Source: Pseudomonas brassicacearum (GTDB lineage Bacteria > Pseudomonadota > Gammaproteobacteria > Pseudomonadales > Pseudomonadaceae). Taken from it: a stretch of 64,000 nucleotides of DNA. Below, piece after piece: positions 36,365 through 46,891 of the stretch. Where the stretch lies: contig NZ_CP007410.1 in NCBI RefSeq assembly GCF_000585995.1, positions 558,001 through 622,000 on the forward strand. The letters are read 5' to 3'. The notes beneath the pieces were generated by a model. The model saw nothing but the letters and a program-made list of their open reading frames with translations, did not search any database and had not been told where the DNA came from. Positions within the stretch are counted from its first letter, which is position 1; the number at the start of each line of letters is the position of its first letter. The translations under genes were made by a program, and so were the position numbers.

Positions 36365-37639
36365 ATGAACAGAACTCTCTATAGCGCGTTGTTTTATCTG
36401 GGGCTGCCACTGGTAGCGATTCGGCTGTGGCTGCGGGCCCGCAAGGCGCCGGCTTATGCCCGGCGCATCGGCGAGCGTTTCTCCTGGGGTCTGCCGGTCA
36501 TGGTGCCGGGCGGCATCTGGGTCCACGCGGTGTCGGTGGGCGAAAGCATCGCCGCCGCGCCGATGATCCGGGCCTTGTTGCAACGTTATCCGCAGTTGCC
36601 GATCACGGTCACTTGCATGACGCCCACTGGTTCGGAGCGGATCCAGGCCATGTTCGCCAACGAGCCGCGCATCCAGCATTGCTATCTGCCCTACGACTTG
36701 CCCTGCGCCGCCAAGCGTTTTCTCGACCGGGTCCGGCCGTCGCTGGCGGTGATCATGGAAACCGAGCTGTGGCCCAACCACATTCACCAGTGCGCCAGGC
36801 GCGGCATTCCCGTGGCCCTGGCCAACGCGCGGTTGTCGGAGCGCTCGGCGCGCGGCTATGGGCGTTTCCCCAAGCTCACTCGGCCGATGCTCGCCGAGAT
36901 GAGCCTGTTCGCCGTCCAGACCGACGCCGAAGCCGAGCGTTTCCGTCAGTTGGGCGCCCGGGCGGAAACCGTCGAGGTCACCGGCTCGATCAAGTTCGAC
37001 CTGACCATCGACCCGCAACTGTTGGAAAGCGCCAGCGCCTTGCGCCGCCAGTGGCTAGCCACGGAGCGCCCGGTCTGGATCGCCGCCAGTACCCATGAAG
37101 GCGAGGATGAAGTGGTGCTGGCCGCCCACCGTCGGCTGCTCGACAGCTATCCCGATGCGTTGCTGATCCTGGTGCCGCGTCATCCCGAGCGTTTCGACGC
37201 CGTGCACCAGTTGTGCGAAAGCCAAGGCTTCGCCACGGTCCGGCGCTCCAGTGCACAACCGGTCACCGCCCAGACGTCAGTGTTGCTGGGCGACACCATG
37301 GGCGAACTGCTGTTTCTCTACGCGTTGGCCGACAGTGCGTTCGTCGGTGGCAGCCTGGTGCCCAACGGCGGGCACAACTTGCTGGAGCCGGCGGCGTTAC
37401 AGAAGCCGGTACTCAGTGGCCCGCACCTGTTCAACTTCCTTGAAATCGCCGCGCAACTGCGTGCCGCCGGGGCGTTGCAGGAAGTCGACGATGCCCAGAG
37501 CCTGGCCTTGGCGGTACAGCGTCTGTTCGAGCTGCCCCGCGATGCCCAGCGCATGGCCGAGGCGGGGTTGAAGGTGATGCGCACCAATCAGGGCGCATTG
37601 CAGCGGTTGCTGGAGGGGTTGGGGCGGTTGATCGATTGA
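36365..37639 (+). CDS. waaA: Kdo transferase
   Basis: Attaches Kdo residues from CMP-Kdo to lipid IVA, the first core step and essential. 424 aa from ATG 36365 (MNRTLYSALFYLGLPLVAIRLW), an N-terminal membrane anchor followed by the conserved GERFSWG and WVHAVSVGESIAAAPMI (near 48-66), VIMETELWPN (near 131) and the C-terminal GGSLVPNGGHNLLEPAAL (near 329). 22 bp after the LysR gene. Far from the rest of the core genes, as in other pseudomonads. Confidence 0.96.
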   Translation: MNRTLYSALFYLGLPLVAIRLWLRARKAPAYARRIGERFSWGLPVMVPGGIWVHAVSVGESIAAAPMIRALLQRYPQLPITVTCMTPTGSERIQAMFANEPRIQHCYLPYDLPCAAKRFLDRVRPSLAVIMETELWPNHIHQCARRGIPVALANARLSERSARGYGRFPKLTRPMLAEMSLFAVQTDAEAERFRQLGARAETVEVTGSIKFDLTIDPQLLESASALRRQWLATERPVWIAASTHEGEDEVVLAAHRRLLDSYPDALLILVPRHPERFDAVHQLCESQGFATVRRSSAQPVTAQTSVLLGDTMGELLFLYALADSAFVGGSLVPNGGHNLLEPAALQKPVLSGPHLFNFLEIAAQLRAAGALQEVDDAQSLALAVQRLFELPRDAQRMAEAGLKVMRTNQGALQRLLEGLGRLID

Positions 37640-37680
37640 TCGCGAGCAGACCACCTGTCTTGGACTGGGAGCGTGCCTTT

Positions 37681-37801
37681 GTGGCGAGGGGATTTATCCC
37701 CGTTGGGGTGCGAAGCGCCCCCACTCTCAAACAACTGACACACCGCGCTGTCAGGTTTTAGGGCTGCTGCGCACCCCAGCGGGGATAAATCCCCTCACCA
37801 C
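37681..37801. repeat. REP-like inverted pair, GGGGATTTATCCCC type
   Basis: GTGGCGAGGGGATTTATCCC (from 37681) and its inverted partner ending CCCCTCACCAC (37801), with an inner GGGTGCGAAGCGCCCC hairpin and GCTGCTGCGCACCCC. It lies between convergent waaA and opmH and may act as a two-way transcription stop. A single half-copy is at 47642-47671. Confidence 0.88.
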
Positions 37802-37833
37802 AAAAGCTCATTGCCACACACTATATCTCTACG

Positions 37834-39273
37834 TTATTGCGCCGGCCGCGAGCGCAACTGCTGCGCCGCTGCCTGGGCCAGGTCCGGTGGCAGGAAGTCC
37901 CGGTCCGGGTTGTAGTCAGGCTTGAGATAACGTGACAGATCCTGCAGATCCGCCGGGCTCAACGTCCCGGCGGCCTGCTTGAGCCGCAGGTTGTCGAGGA
38001 TGTAGTCGTAGCGGGCGTTGTTGTAGTTGCGCACCGAGGTGTACAGCTGGCGCTGGGCATCGAGCACATCGACGATGTTGCGAGTGCCCACCTGGTAGCC
38101 GATTTCCGTGGCTTCCACCGCGCTCTGGTTGGAGATGATCGACTGGCGCCTGGCCTGGACCTGTTCCACGTCGGTGTTCACCGCGCGGTGCAGGTTACGG
38201 GTGTTTTCCACCACCTGCCGGCGCAGGCCTTCGCGCTGCTGTTCGGTCTGGGTGAGCTGCGAGTAGGACTCGCGCACCTGGGAGCTGGTCAGGCCGCCGC
38301 TATAGATCGGGATACTCAACTGCAAACCGATGGTACGTTGCTCGGCATCACTGCCATAGCGCTGTCCGGTAGGGCTCGGGTTGGTGAAGCCGAGGCCGTC
38401 GTTGTCGCCTTTTTTGTACTGGGCGATCGCATCGAGGGTCGGCGCATGACCAGCCTTGCGTTGGCGCAGGGTGTCTTCGGCGGCATCAACGGCGTAGTTG
38501 CTGGCCAGCAGGTTCAGGTTCTGCTTGGCTGCCGTGTCGACCCAGGCCTTGGCGTCGTTCGGTGCCGGCGGCAGGATCGGCAGGGTGTGGACGATGCCCT
38601 GGAGCGAGTTGTACTGGCGGTTGGTCAGGGTGATCAAGGCTTCGAAGGCGTCATCGACCTGGCGCTGGGCGAGGATCCGGTTGGCCCGTGCCGTATCGTA
38701 GCTGGCCTGGGATTGCAGCACGTCGGTCTTGTCCGACAGGCCCACGTCGAAGCGCTCGTTGGACTGGTCGAGCTGGCGCTTGAGCGCCGCTTCCTCAGCC
38801 TTGGTCGAGGCCAGGTTGTCCTGGCTGCGCAGCACATTGAAATAGCTCTCGGCGCTTTGCAGGATCATGTTCTGTTCGGTGGCCGACAGTTGCAGCGAGG
38901 CTTGTTCGTTGACGGACTTTGCCGCCTGGAGTTGGAACCAGCGGTCGGCACGGAAAATCGGTTGGGACAGCGTGGCTTGGTAGACCGTGGCGCTGCGGGT
39001 GGCGGTCAGCGCCGGCTGGTCGAGCTCGGTACGGGTGTTGTTCAGGTCGGCCCCGGCCGAAAGGTTGGGCAACAACCCGGCGCGCGCCTGGGGTACCACT
39101 TCCTTCTGGGCGCCGTATTGAGCGCGGGCGGCGGCCAGGTCGGCGTTGTTGTCCACGGCCTCCTGGTACACGCTCACCAGATCGGTTTTGGTGGTCAGGG
39201 GCGCTTCGGCAGCCCAGGCCATTCCATTGAACGCACAAGACACGGCGAGGGCCAGTGAAAGTTTGCGCAGCAT
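37834..39273 (-). CDS. opmH: TolC-family outer-membrane channel (OpmH type)
   Basis: 479-aa outer-membrane exit duct for type I secretion and efflux. Signal peptide MLRKLSLALAVSCAFNGMAWAAEAP with cleavage near residue 22. Two OEP repeats with long helices (about 30-220 and 240-420). Contains EIGYQVGTRNIVDVLDAQRQLYTSVRNYNNARYDYI near 365-400, a signature of TolC-like proteins. Located back to back with thiC as for P. aeruginosa opmH (PA4974). Confidence 0.92.
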   Translation of the reverse strand: MLRKLSLALAVSCAFNGMAWAAEAPLTTKTDLVSVYQEAVDNNADLAAARAQYGAQKEVVPQARAGLLPNLSAGADLNNTRTELDQPALTATRSATVYQATLSQPIFRADRWFQLQAAKSVNEQASLQLSATEQNMILQSAESYFNVLRSQDNLASTKAEEAALKRQLDQSNERFDVGLSDKTDVLQSQASYDTARANRILAQRQVDDAFEALITLTNRQYNSLQGIVHTLPILPPAPNDAKAWVDTAAKQNLNLLASNYAVDAAEDTLRQRKAGHAPTLDAIAQYKKGDNDGLGFTNPSPTGQRYGSDAEQRTIGLQLSIPIYSGGLTSSQVRESYSQLTQTEQQREGLRRQVVENTRNLHRAVNTDVEQVQARRQSIISNQSAVEATEIGYQVGTRNIVDVLDAQRQLYTSVRNYNNARYDYILDNLRLKQAAGTLSPADLQDLSRYLKPDYNPDRDFLPPDLAQAAAQQLRSRPAQ

Positions 39274-39452
39274 GAGGCAATCCCTGCTTTATAAAATGAG
39301 AGTTCACGAATGAGAGTGCGCATGTTGATGTGCGCGGCGTAGCGAGTGTAGTTGCGCGCACGCGCCGCAACAATCCTGTATATGCGCCATTCATCACGCC
39401 TTTTACCCGGGTGATGGCGTTCTCTCGTGGTTGTGTCTAGACTGGCCGGGTT

Positions 39453-39545
39453 CTTGTCGGGGTGCCTTGCTATGAGGCTGAGATCGAATAATTTCGGATC
39501 CCGTTGAACCTGATCAGGTTAGCGCCTGCGTAGGGAACAAGATTT
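39453..39545 (+). promoter_or_regulatory. TPP riboswitch (THI element)
   Basis: The conserved aptamer words are present in order: TCGGGGTGCC (39459-39468), AGGCTGAGAT (39476-39485), GGATCCCGTTGAACCTGATC (39497-39516), CAGGTTAGCGCCTGCGTAGG (39516-39535) and GGAACAAG (39535-39542). It lies 170 bp before the thiC start and binds thiamine pyrophosphate to shut down expression. The downstream expression platform may involve the CCCGG words at 39553 and 39579, but I cannot fold it reliably by eye. Confidence 0.96.
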
Positions 39546-39600
39546 CTCGTCACCCGGCGAGTCCTCTTGTGCTTCGTCCGGGATGTCGTTCGACCATTGA

Positions 39601-41604
<2,004 letters not shown>

Positions 41605-41640
41605 TGTGAGCCCAAGGTGGCGGTGATTTCACCGCCGCCT

Positions 41641-41736
41641 TCGCGAGCAAGCCCGCTCCCACAGTAGATCGTTGGTGTACGCAGCTTTTGTGTTCACAGC
41701 AGATCCATTGTGGGAGCGGGCTTGCTCGCGAAGGCG
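41641..41736. repeat. REP-like inverted pair between thiC and the CytX gene
   Basis: CGCGAGCAAGCCCGCTCCCACAG from 41642 and TGTGGGAGCGGGCTTGCTCG from 41709, a divergent doublet of the GTGGGAGC family. Only about 40 bp separate it from the next start codon, so it may reduce rather than abolish read-through from thiC. Confidence 0.85.
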
Positions 41737-41774
41737 ATCATCAGAACAACAAATATTCCTCTGAGATAACACTC

Positions 41775-43067
41775 TTGAACATCCAACCCAGCACCTACTC
41801 CCCAGACACCGCCGTCCCCCTGGACAAACGCGTCTTCGGCGCCCGCGATCTGTTTTCCCTGTGGTTCTCCCTCGGCATCGGTTTGATGGTCTTGCAGGTC
41901 GGCGCCTTGCTCGCGCCGGGTCTGGGCCTGAGTGGTTCGTTGCTGGCAATTTTCCTCGGTACGCTGGTGGGCGTCCTGCTGCTGGCGGCGGTCGGCGTGA
42001 TCGGCAGCGACACCGGCCTGTCGGCCATGGCCGCCCTCAAGCTCAGCCTCGGCGGCAAGGGCGCGAGCGTGCCAGCGGTACTGAACCTGTTGCAACTGAT
42101 CGGCTGGGGCTCGTTCGAAATCATCGTCATGCGCGATGCGGCGAGCCTGCTCGGCGCGCGGGCCTTCAGTGAAGGCAGCCTGGGGGCGAATCCGTTGCTA
42201 TGGACACTGTTCTTCGGTGCCCTGGCGACCCTGCTCGCGGTGAGCGGCCCACTGACTTTCGTGCGTAAAATCCTGCGTAAGTGGGGCATCTGGCTGCTGC
42301 TGGCGGCGTGTATCTGGTTGACCTGGAACCTGTTCGCCAAGGCTGACCTGGCGGCGTTGTGGGCCCAGGCGGGCGACGGTTCGATGCCGCTGGCGGTGGG
42401 ATTCGATATTGCGATTGCCATGCCGTTGTCCTGGCTGCCGCTGATCGCCGACTACTCACGTTTCGGCCAGCGCGCCAAAAACGTCTTCGGCGGCACTGCC
42501 GTGGGTTTCTTTATCGGTAATTTCTGGCTGATGAGCCTGGGCGTGGCCTACACCCTGGCGTTCGCGCCGAGCGGTGAAGTCAACGCGTTGCTGCTGGCCC
42601 TGGCCGGTGCCGGGCTGGGCATTCCGTTACTGCTGATTCTGCTGGACGAGTCGGAAAACGCCTTTGCCGATATTCATTCGGCGGCGGTGTCCAGCGGCAT
42701 GTTGTCGGGGCTGAAGGTCGAGCACCTGGCGTTGGCGATTGGCGTCATCTGTACCTTGATCGCCTGCTTCGCACCGTTGGCGCAGTACCAGAACTTCCTG
42801 TTGCTGATCGGCTCGGTGTTCGCGCCGCTGTTCGGCGTGGTGCTGGTGGACCACTTCATCCTGCGCAAGCGCAGCAGCCAGGTGGTGTCAGCCGCGTTGC
42901 GCTGGCCGGCCCTGTTGGCGTGGCTGGGTGGGGTGAGCACTTATCATTTGCTGGCCAACCTCTATCCGGATGTCGGTGCAACCCTGCCGTCACTGATTCT
43001 GGCAGGTTTGCTGCAACTGTTGCTGGGCCGAGCCTTCAGCTACGGCCGGGGAACAGCTCGGGCTTGA
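41775..43067 (+). CDS. cytX: CytX-type hydroxymethylpyrimidine/cytosine permease
   Basis: 430-aa NCS1-family transporter with about 12 membrane segments. Start is TTG 41775; the upstream in-frame extension is REP sequence and is rejected. It carries LFSLWFSLGIGLMVLQVGALLAPGLGLSG near 22-50 and a GWGSFEIIVMRDAA motif near 106. Position after a riboswitch-controlled thiC supports uptake of the thiamine pyrimidine HMP rather than cytosine. Its last 32 bp overlap the convergent lipoprotein gene. Confidence 0.85.
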   Translation: MNIQPSTYSPDTAVPLDKRVFGARDLFSLWFSLGIGLMVLQVGALLAPGLGLSGSLLAIFLGTLVGVLLLAAVGVIGSDTGLSAMAALKLSLGGKGASVPAVLNLLQLIGWGSFEIIVMRDAASLLGARAFSEGSLGANPLLWTLFFGALATLLAVSGPLTFVRKILRKWGIWLLLAACIWLTWNLFAKADLAALWAQAGDGSMPLAVGFDIAIAMPLSWLPLIADYSRFGQRAKNVFGGTAVGFFIGNFWLMSLGVAYTLAFAPSGEVNALLLALAGAGLGIPLLLILLDESENAFADIHSAAVSSGMLSGLKVEHLALAIGVICTLIACFAPLAQYQNFLLLIGSVFAPLFGVVLVDHFILRKRSSQVVSAALRWPALLAWLGGVSTYHLLANLYPDVGATLPSLILAGLLQLLLGRAFSYGRGTARA

Positions 43068-43782
43068 GGATGCCATTGAGGCGAGGATAGGCGATCTTCA
43101 GTTCGATATGACCCAAGGCGTATGGCGCGATGGTGCTCACTTCGTACTTGAGGATCACCCCGCCGTAGGTCAGTGCCACGTTCGGGGTTTTCTGGAACGA
43201 CCACTGTTTCAGGAACTCCGGTTCCTGATCCAGTTTGGTGCTGATCAGCCAGCTGTTGTGCGCAACCTGGGCGGCTTTCCAGAAGGCCTCTTCCTGGCCT
43301 GGCAGCAGCATGTCCGACAACGTCAGTACCTTGTGCTGTGGGCGCGAATAGTTGATGAAACCGCGCCCCGGCGTACCGTGGGGTCCACCGGTGTCCAGGT
43401 AGCTGGACAGTTCGATGATCACCAAGCCGTCATGCTGCTCACGTACCTTGGCTTGTAAATAGCTGCTGTTGCCCGGTGCGGCGCTGCGCAAAAACTGTTC
43501 GCGATAGGCGGACAGCGTTGGCGCCACTGGGGCGCCCGGGGTGGAACGGGCCAATTCCAGCAGGCGTTTTTCGACAATGCCGTCCAGGGTCGGCTCGGCG
43601 GGAAAGCGCAGGGTGTCGATGTTCACTAAGGGGCAGTCGGCGCTGGCGCAGCCGGGTTGCAATTGCTCCGAGGCATCGCGGGTGGTTTCCAGCGGTGCGC
43701 GGTAGTTGGGTGCGAACAGACTTTGGCAGGCGCCCAGGGTCAGGGCAATGGCGGCCACGGAGGCAGTTTTGAAAAGCGACAT
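43036..43782 (-). CDS. RsiV-like (DUF3298) lipoprotein
   Basis: 248 aa with a lipoprotein signal: MSLFKTASVAAIALTLGACQSLF, lipobox LGAC with the lipidated cysteine at 19. The C-terminal part (about 125-240: LVIIELSSYLDTGGPHGTPGRGFINYSRPQHKVLTLSDMLLPG) matches DUF3298/RsiV domains, whose biochemical role in Gram-negatives is unclear (lysozyme binding in Bacillus RsiV). PA4972 position. Ends inside the convergent cytX gene. Confidence 0.82.
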   Translation of the reverse strand: MSLFKTASVAAIALTLGACQSLFAPNYRAPLETTRDASEQLQPGCASADCPLVNIDTLRFPAEPTLDGIVEKRLLELARSTPGAPVAPTLSAYREQFLRSAAPGNSSYLQAKVREQHDGLVIIELSSYLDTGGPHGTPGRGFINYSRPQHKVLTLSDMLLPGQEEAFWKAAQVAHNSWLISTKLDQEPEFLKQWSFQKTPNVALTYGGVILKYEVSTIAPYALGHIELKIAYPRLNGILKPELFPGRS

Positions 43783-43996
43783 GGGCGTCCTTCATGAAAC
43801 AGGGAAAGGCGAAAAGTTACCCGCTTCGACTGTCAGCAGGACAATCAGTTCGCCACTAAGCTCATTAGAGTTCTTTCACCTTCTGCCGTCCATCTCGATG
43901 AGTGGAAAGGGGCTGCATCAAAGGGTATCGCCGCGTTAGGATGGCGCGAAGCCGAGGTTGGAACCTCGTATTGATCGACTGTAAACGAGGATTGTC

Positions 43997-44614
43997 ATGA
44001 CCGATTTCGCCAACGCCACACCGAGCACCGTGGACATCGTCAAGCGCGAGAGCTGCTACCAGGGCTTCTACAAGCTCGATCGCGTCCACTTGCGCCACGA
44101 GTTGTTCGCCGGTGGCATGAGCCGTGAAATCAGCCGGGAATTGTTCGTGCGTCATGACGCGGTGTGCGTGTTGCCCTACGATCCGCAACGCGATGAAGTG
44201 GTGTTGATCGAACAGTTTCGTGTCGGCGCCATTGGCAAGGCCACCAACCCTTGGCTGGTGGAGTTGGTGGCCGGCCTGATCGACAAGGACGAACAACCGG
44301 AAGAAGTTGCTCATCGCGAAGCGCAGGAGGAAGCTGGGCTTGTCTTCGCCGCCCTTTGGCCGATGACCAAGTATTTTCCATCGCCGGGCGGCAGCGATGA
44401 ATTCGTACATTTGTATCTGGGGCGTTGCGACAGCACAGGGGCAGGCGGGCTGCATGGCCTGCTGGAGGAAGCCGAGGATATCCGCGTCAAGGTCTGGTCC
44501 TTCGAGGATGCCCTGCAAGCTGTGCGCGACGGAAAAATCTGCAATGCACCGAGCATCATCGCCCTGCAATGGCTGGCCTTGAATCGCGAGGAAGTGAGGG
44601 GGCTATGGTCCTGA
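43997..44614 (+). CDS. nudF: ADP-ribose pyrophosphatase
   Basis: 205-aa Nudix hydrolase cleaving ADP-ribose to AMP and ribose 5-phosphate. Complete Nudix box GLIDKDEQPEEVAHREAQEEAGLVF at about 93-117 (G-x5-E-x7-REUxEExGU). The N-terminus SCYQGFYKLDRVHLRHELF and FRVGAI near 74 are typical of NudF. Overlaps the DUF1249 gene by 10 bp; starts the group nudF-DUF1249-cpdA-yqiA-parE-parC. Confidence 0.94.
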   Translation: MTDFANATPSTVDIVKRESCYQGFYKLDRVHLRHELFAGGMSREISRELFVRHDAVCVLPYDPQRDEVVLIEQFRVGAIGKATNPWLVELVAGLIDKDEQPEEVAHREAQEEAGLVFAALWPMTKYFPSPGGSDEFVHLYLGRCDSTGAGGLHGLLEEAEDIRVKVWSFEDALQAVRDGKICNAPSIIALQWLALNREEVRGLWS

Positions 44615-45057
44615 ACAAGCTGCGCGATCGCTATCGTGTCGATCTGGTGGGGTTGCAGGCGGCCTGCGAGGCCAACTACGCCCGCCTGATGCGCCTGTTG
44701 CCGGACATGCGCAACGACCCGGCACCACGGCGCATCGCCGTGACCCACGGCGACCAGATGCTCGGCGTGCTGGCCCTCGAAGTGCTGCAGACTTGCCCCT
44801 ACACCACGACCTTGCAGGTGCGCCAAGAGCACAGCCTGCCCTGGTTGCCGGTGCCGCAGCTGGAGGTCCAGGTCTATCACGATGCGCGCATGGCCGAAGT
44901 CGTGAGCGCCGAACATGCACGACGCTTTCGCGGCATCTATCCTTATCCCAATGCGTCAATGCACCAGCCGGACGAAAAGGCCCAGTTGAATCTGTTCCTG
45001 GGTGAATGGCTGAGTCATTGCCTGGCGCTGGGCCACGAGTTCGAAGTCGTTCGGTAG
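44605..45057 (+). CDS. yqiB: DUF1249 family protein (YqiB)
   Basis: 150 aa from ATG 44605, overlapping nudF. Conserved features LQAACEANYARLMRLLP near 14 and YHDARMAEVVSAEHARRFRGIYPYPN near 91-116 are those of the YqiB family, which always sits between nudF and cpdA in gammaproteobacteria. Function unknown. No signal peptide. Confidence 0.9.
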   Translation: MVLNKLRDRYRVDLVGLQAACEANYARLMRLLPDMRNDPAPRRIAVTHGDQMLGVLALEVLQTCPYTTTLQVRQEHSLPWLPVPQLEVQVYHDARMAEVVSAEHARRFRGIYPYPNASMHQPDEKAQLNLFLGEWLSHCLALGHEFEVVR

Positions 45058-45180
45058 TTGTCTTTCAAATACTGGACACTGGTTGTGAACCGGTTCCGGT
45101 TCGCGGGTTTCCCCTTTCGATCTTCCCCAGCATAATTGCGGCGTCATCCAACGGCGTGAGTGCGCCTGGGAGAGAGCGAT

Positions 45181-45995
45181 TTGCCGAACGTATCCATCCT
45201 GACCACCGCCGATGCTGCGTTGCTGGTCCAGCTGTCCGACAGTCACCTGTTTGCCGAGGCCGAGGGTTCGTTGCTGGGCATGAATACCCGTGACAGCCTG
45301 CGGGCGGTCGTCGACCTGGTGCTCAAGCAGCAGCCGAAGATCGACCTGATGCTGGCTACGGGGATTTGTCCCAGGACGGAACGCTGGAGTCCTATGAGGC
45401 GTTTCGGCAGATGAGTGGGCGAATCGAAGCGCCGGCGCGCTGGATTCCAGGTAATCATGATGAGCCGCAGGTCATGCTGGAGGCGGCGGTCCAGAGTACG
45501 CTGCTCGATCCGGTGGTGGATGTTGGCAACTGGCGCATCACCCTGTTGGATTCCGCCGTGCCGGGGTCGGTGCCGGGGTTTTTGGCTGAGGAGCAATTGA
45601 TTCTGTTGGCGAATGCCTTGAGTGAGGCGCCGGAGCGGCATCATCTGGTTTGTCTGCATCATCATCCGGTGTCGATTGGGTGTGAGTGGATGGAGCCTAT
45701 TGGGTTGCGTAATCCGGAAGCTTTGTTTGCGGTGTTGGATCGGTTTCCTCAGGTGCGCGCTGTTCTGTGGGGGCATGTGCATCAGGAGGTTGACCGGGTG
45801 CGTGAGGGGGTTCGGTTGTTGGCTTCGCCTTCGACCTGCATTCAGTTTGAGCCGGGGAGTGAGGATTTTGCGGTGGGCTCGCAGGCGCCGGGGTATCGGT
45901 GGTTGCGGCTTTGGCCGGATGGGCGGTTGGAGACGGGGGTTGAGCGGGTGGTTGGGTTTGCTTTTACTCCGGACTATGAGTCCGACGGGTATTGA
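45181..45995 (+). pseudogene. cpdA: 3',5'-cyclic-AMP phosphodiesterase, frameshifted
   Basis: Two overlapping reading frames together encode a full CpdA. Frame 1 from TTG 45181 (GGGAGAGAG upstream) gives LLVQLSDSHLFAEAEGSLLGMN and then LMLATG; frame 2 continues LSQDGTLESYEAF, PGNHDEP, CLHHHPV and GHVHQE to 45995. The switch falls in a run of four G at 45360-45363; five G would restore ATGDLSQDG and a protein of about 271 aa. The lost base removes the metal-binding Asp of the GD motif and all later metal ligands. Either a true loss of cAMP phosphodiesterase, a phase-variable tract, or a homopolymer sequencing error. Confidence 0.88.
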
Positions 45996-46007
45996 GTTCG
46001 GCCCAAC

Positions 46008-46034
46008 TGTGGGAGCGAGCTTGCTCGCGATGGC
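46008..46034. repeat. Single REP-like half element after cpdA
   Basis: TGTGGGAGCGAGCTTGCTCG from 46008, 12 bp after the cpdA stop. It is unpaired: no inverted partner follows before the long repeat arm that starts at 46046. Confidence 0.8.
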
Positions 46035-46045
46035 GGTCTGATTGA

Positions 46046-46347
46046 GTACATATCCATTTCTGCGGTAACGGCTACTGGCGGTTCCGCTCTTACAGCGGCT
46101 CACTTTTGAGAAGCGCAAAAGTAAGCAAAACGCTTTTGCCCCACCACTCGGTGCCTCGCCTAGGCTCGGCATGCCCGAACGAAGGCATTGCTCCGTGGGC
46201 CCGCCGCGAAGGGCCATCCATGGCCCAGCGCAGCTATCCCGGCATCCATGCCGGGATGCCCACTGCGCAATACCTGCGTTCGGCCAGCGTGGTTAAAGGG
46301 GCGCCGAGATCAACGTCCACCGCGAGGCGGCCTTATAGCCGACCTGG
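46046..46347 (+). repeat. Left arm of a 300-bp inverted repeat
   Basis: From GTACATATCCATTTCTGCGG to the CGAGGCGGCC region. The same sequence occurs inverted at 47312-47614, near identical over the inner two thirds and about 75-80% over the outer third by eye. The arm contains nested palindromes: GGGCCATCCATGGCCC (46211-46226) and CCCGGCATCCATGCCGGG (46238-46255), both with a CC loop, inside a longer imperfect stem (46173-46200 with 46258-46284). No open reading frame of credible content. Confidence 0.87.
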
Positions 46348-46372
46348 CTCTTTTGTCGTACTCCGATCCAAT

Positions 46373-46533
46373 TGTGGGAGCGGGCTTGCTCGCGAAGACG
46401 GCGGCACATGCAATGCTGATGCAAGCTGACCCACCGCTTTCGCGAGCAAGCCCGCTCCCACAGTGGATCGCAGGTGTACACAGATCTTGTGGCACAGCAG
46501 GTCCATTGTGGGAGCGAGCTTGCTCGCGATGGC
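46373..46533. repeat. REP-like cluster (one inverted pair plus a single)
   Basis: TGTGGGAGCGGGCTTGCTCG from 46373, inverted CGAGCAAGCCCGCTCCCACA ending 46462, and a third element TGTGGGAGCGAGCTTGCTCG from 46507. From 46534 to about 46740 I see nothing further except modest A/T-rich sequence that may hold the DUF6124 promoter (for example ATGAGATACTGC at about 46713). Confidence 0.85.
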
Positions 46534-46758
46534 GGCCTGACAGCCGACCAGGGTTTGTGGGAATGGTCGGACACACTTTCTGATTCAAGTAGATTTTTCC
46601 GACGAGTTCTGGCGGTTGCCGGGTGGGAAGGGCTGTCGCTAACCTTTTCCCGTCGCTGCCAATTCAGCGGCCGGGCCTGGAAACCCGATAAGTGAGCATG
46701 CAACAGCGCGCCACATGAGATACTGCATCGCTTTTTTGCGTGTGCAGTTCTGCGTTAT

Positions 46759-46863
46759 GGCGGCTGTGCGCGGGAGACTTTCGAGTCTGCCGGGTTTGCT
46801 CCTTACTCCGGTTTTCCAGCCCGCGCATAGCTGCCACCTTCTCGCCTGGAAACGGGAAGTGGC
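46759..46863 (+). promoter_or_regulatory. Strongly structured 5' leader of the DUF6124 gene
   Basis: Stem A: 46759-46774 (GGCGGCTGTGCGCGGG) pairs fully with 46820-46835 (CCCGCGCATAGCTGCC) over 16 bp, including two G-U pairs. Inside it AGACT-TTCG-AGTCT (46775-46788) is a perfect stem with a UUCG tetraloop. Stem B: GCCACCTTC (46833-46841) pairs with GAAGTGGC (46856-46863) with one bulge and shares three bases with stem A, so the two compete at their junction. TGGCGGCT occurs at both 46758 and 46860 and could swap partners. The ribosome site AAGGAG (46879-46884) lies just after. Compensating G-U pairs support RNA folding; a ligand or partner is unknown. Confidence 0.6.
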
Positions 46864-46891
46864 GGCTCCATTACGCCAAAGGAGCTGCACT

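Noticed and set aside
46715..46891. N-terminal extension of the DUF6124 protein
   Set aside because: Would translate the structured leader; the ATG at 46892 has a strong ribosome site and starts family-like sequence.
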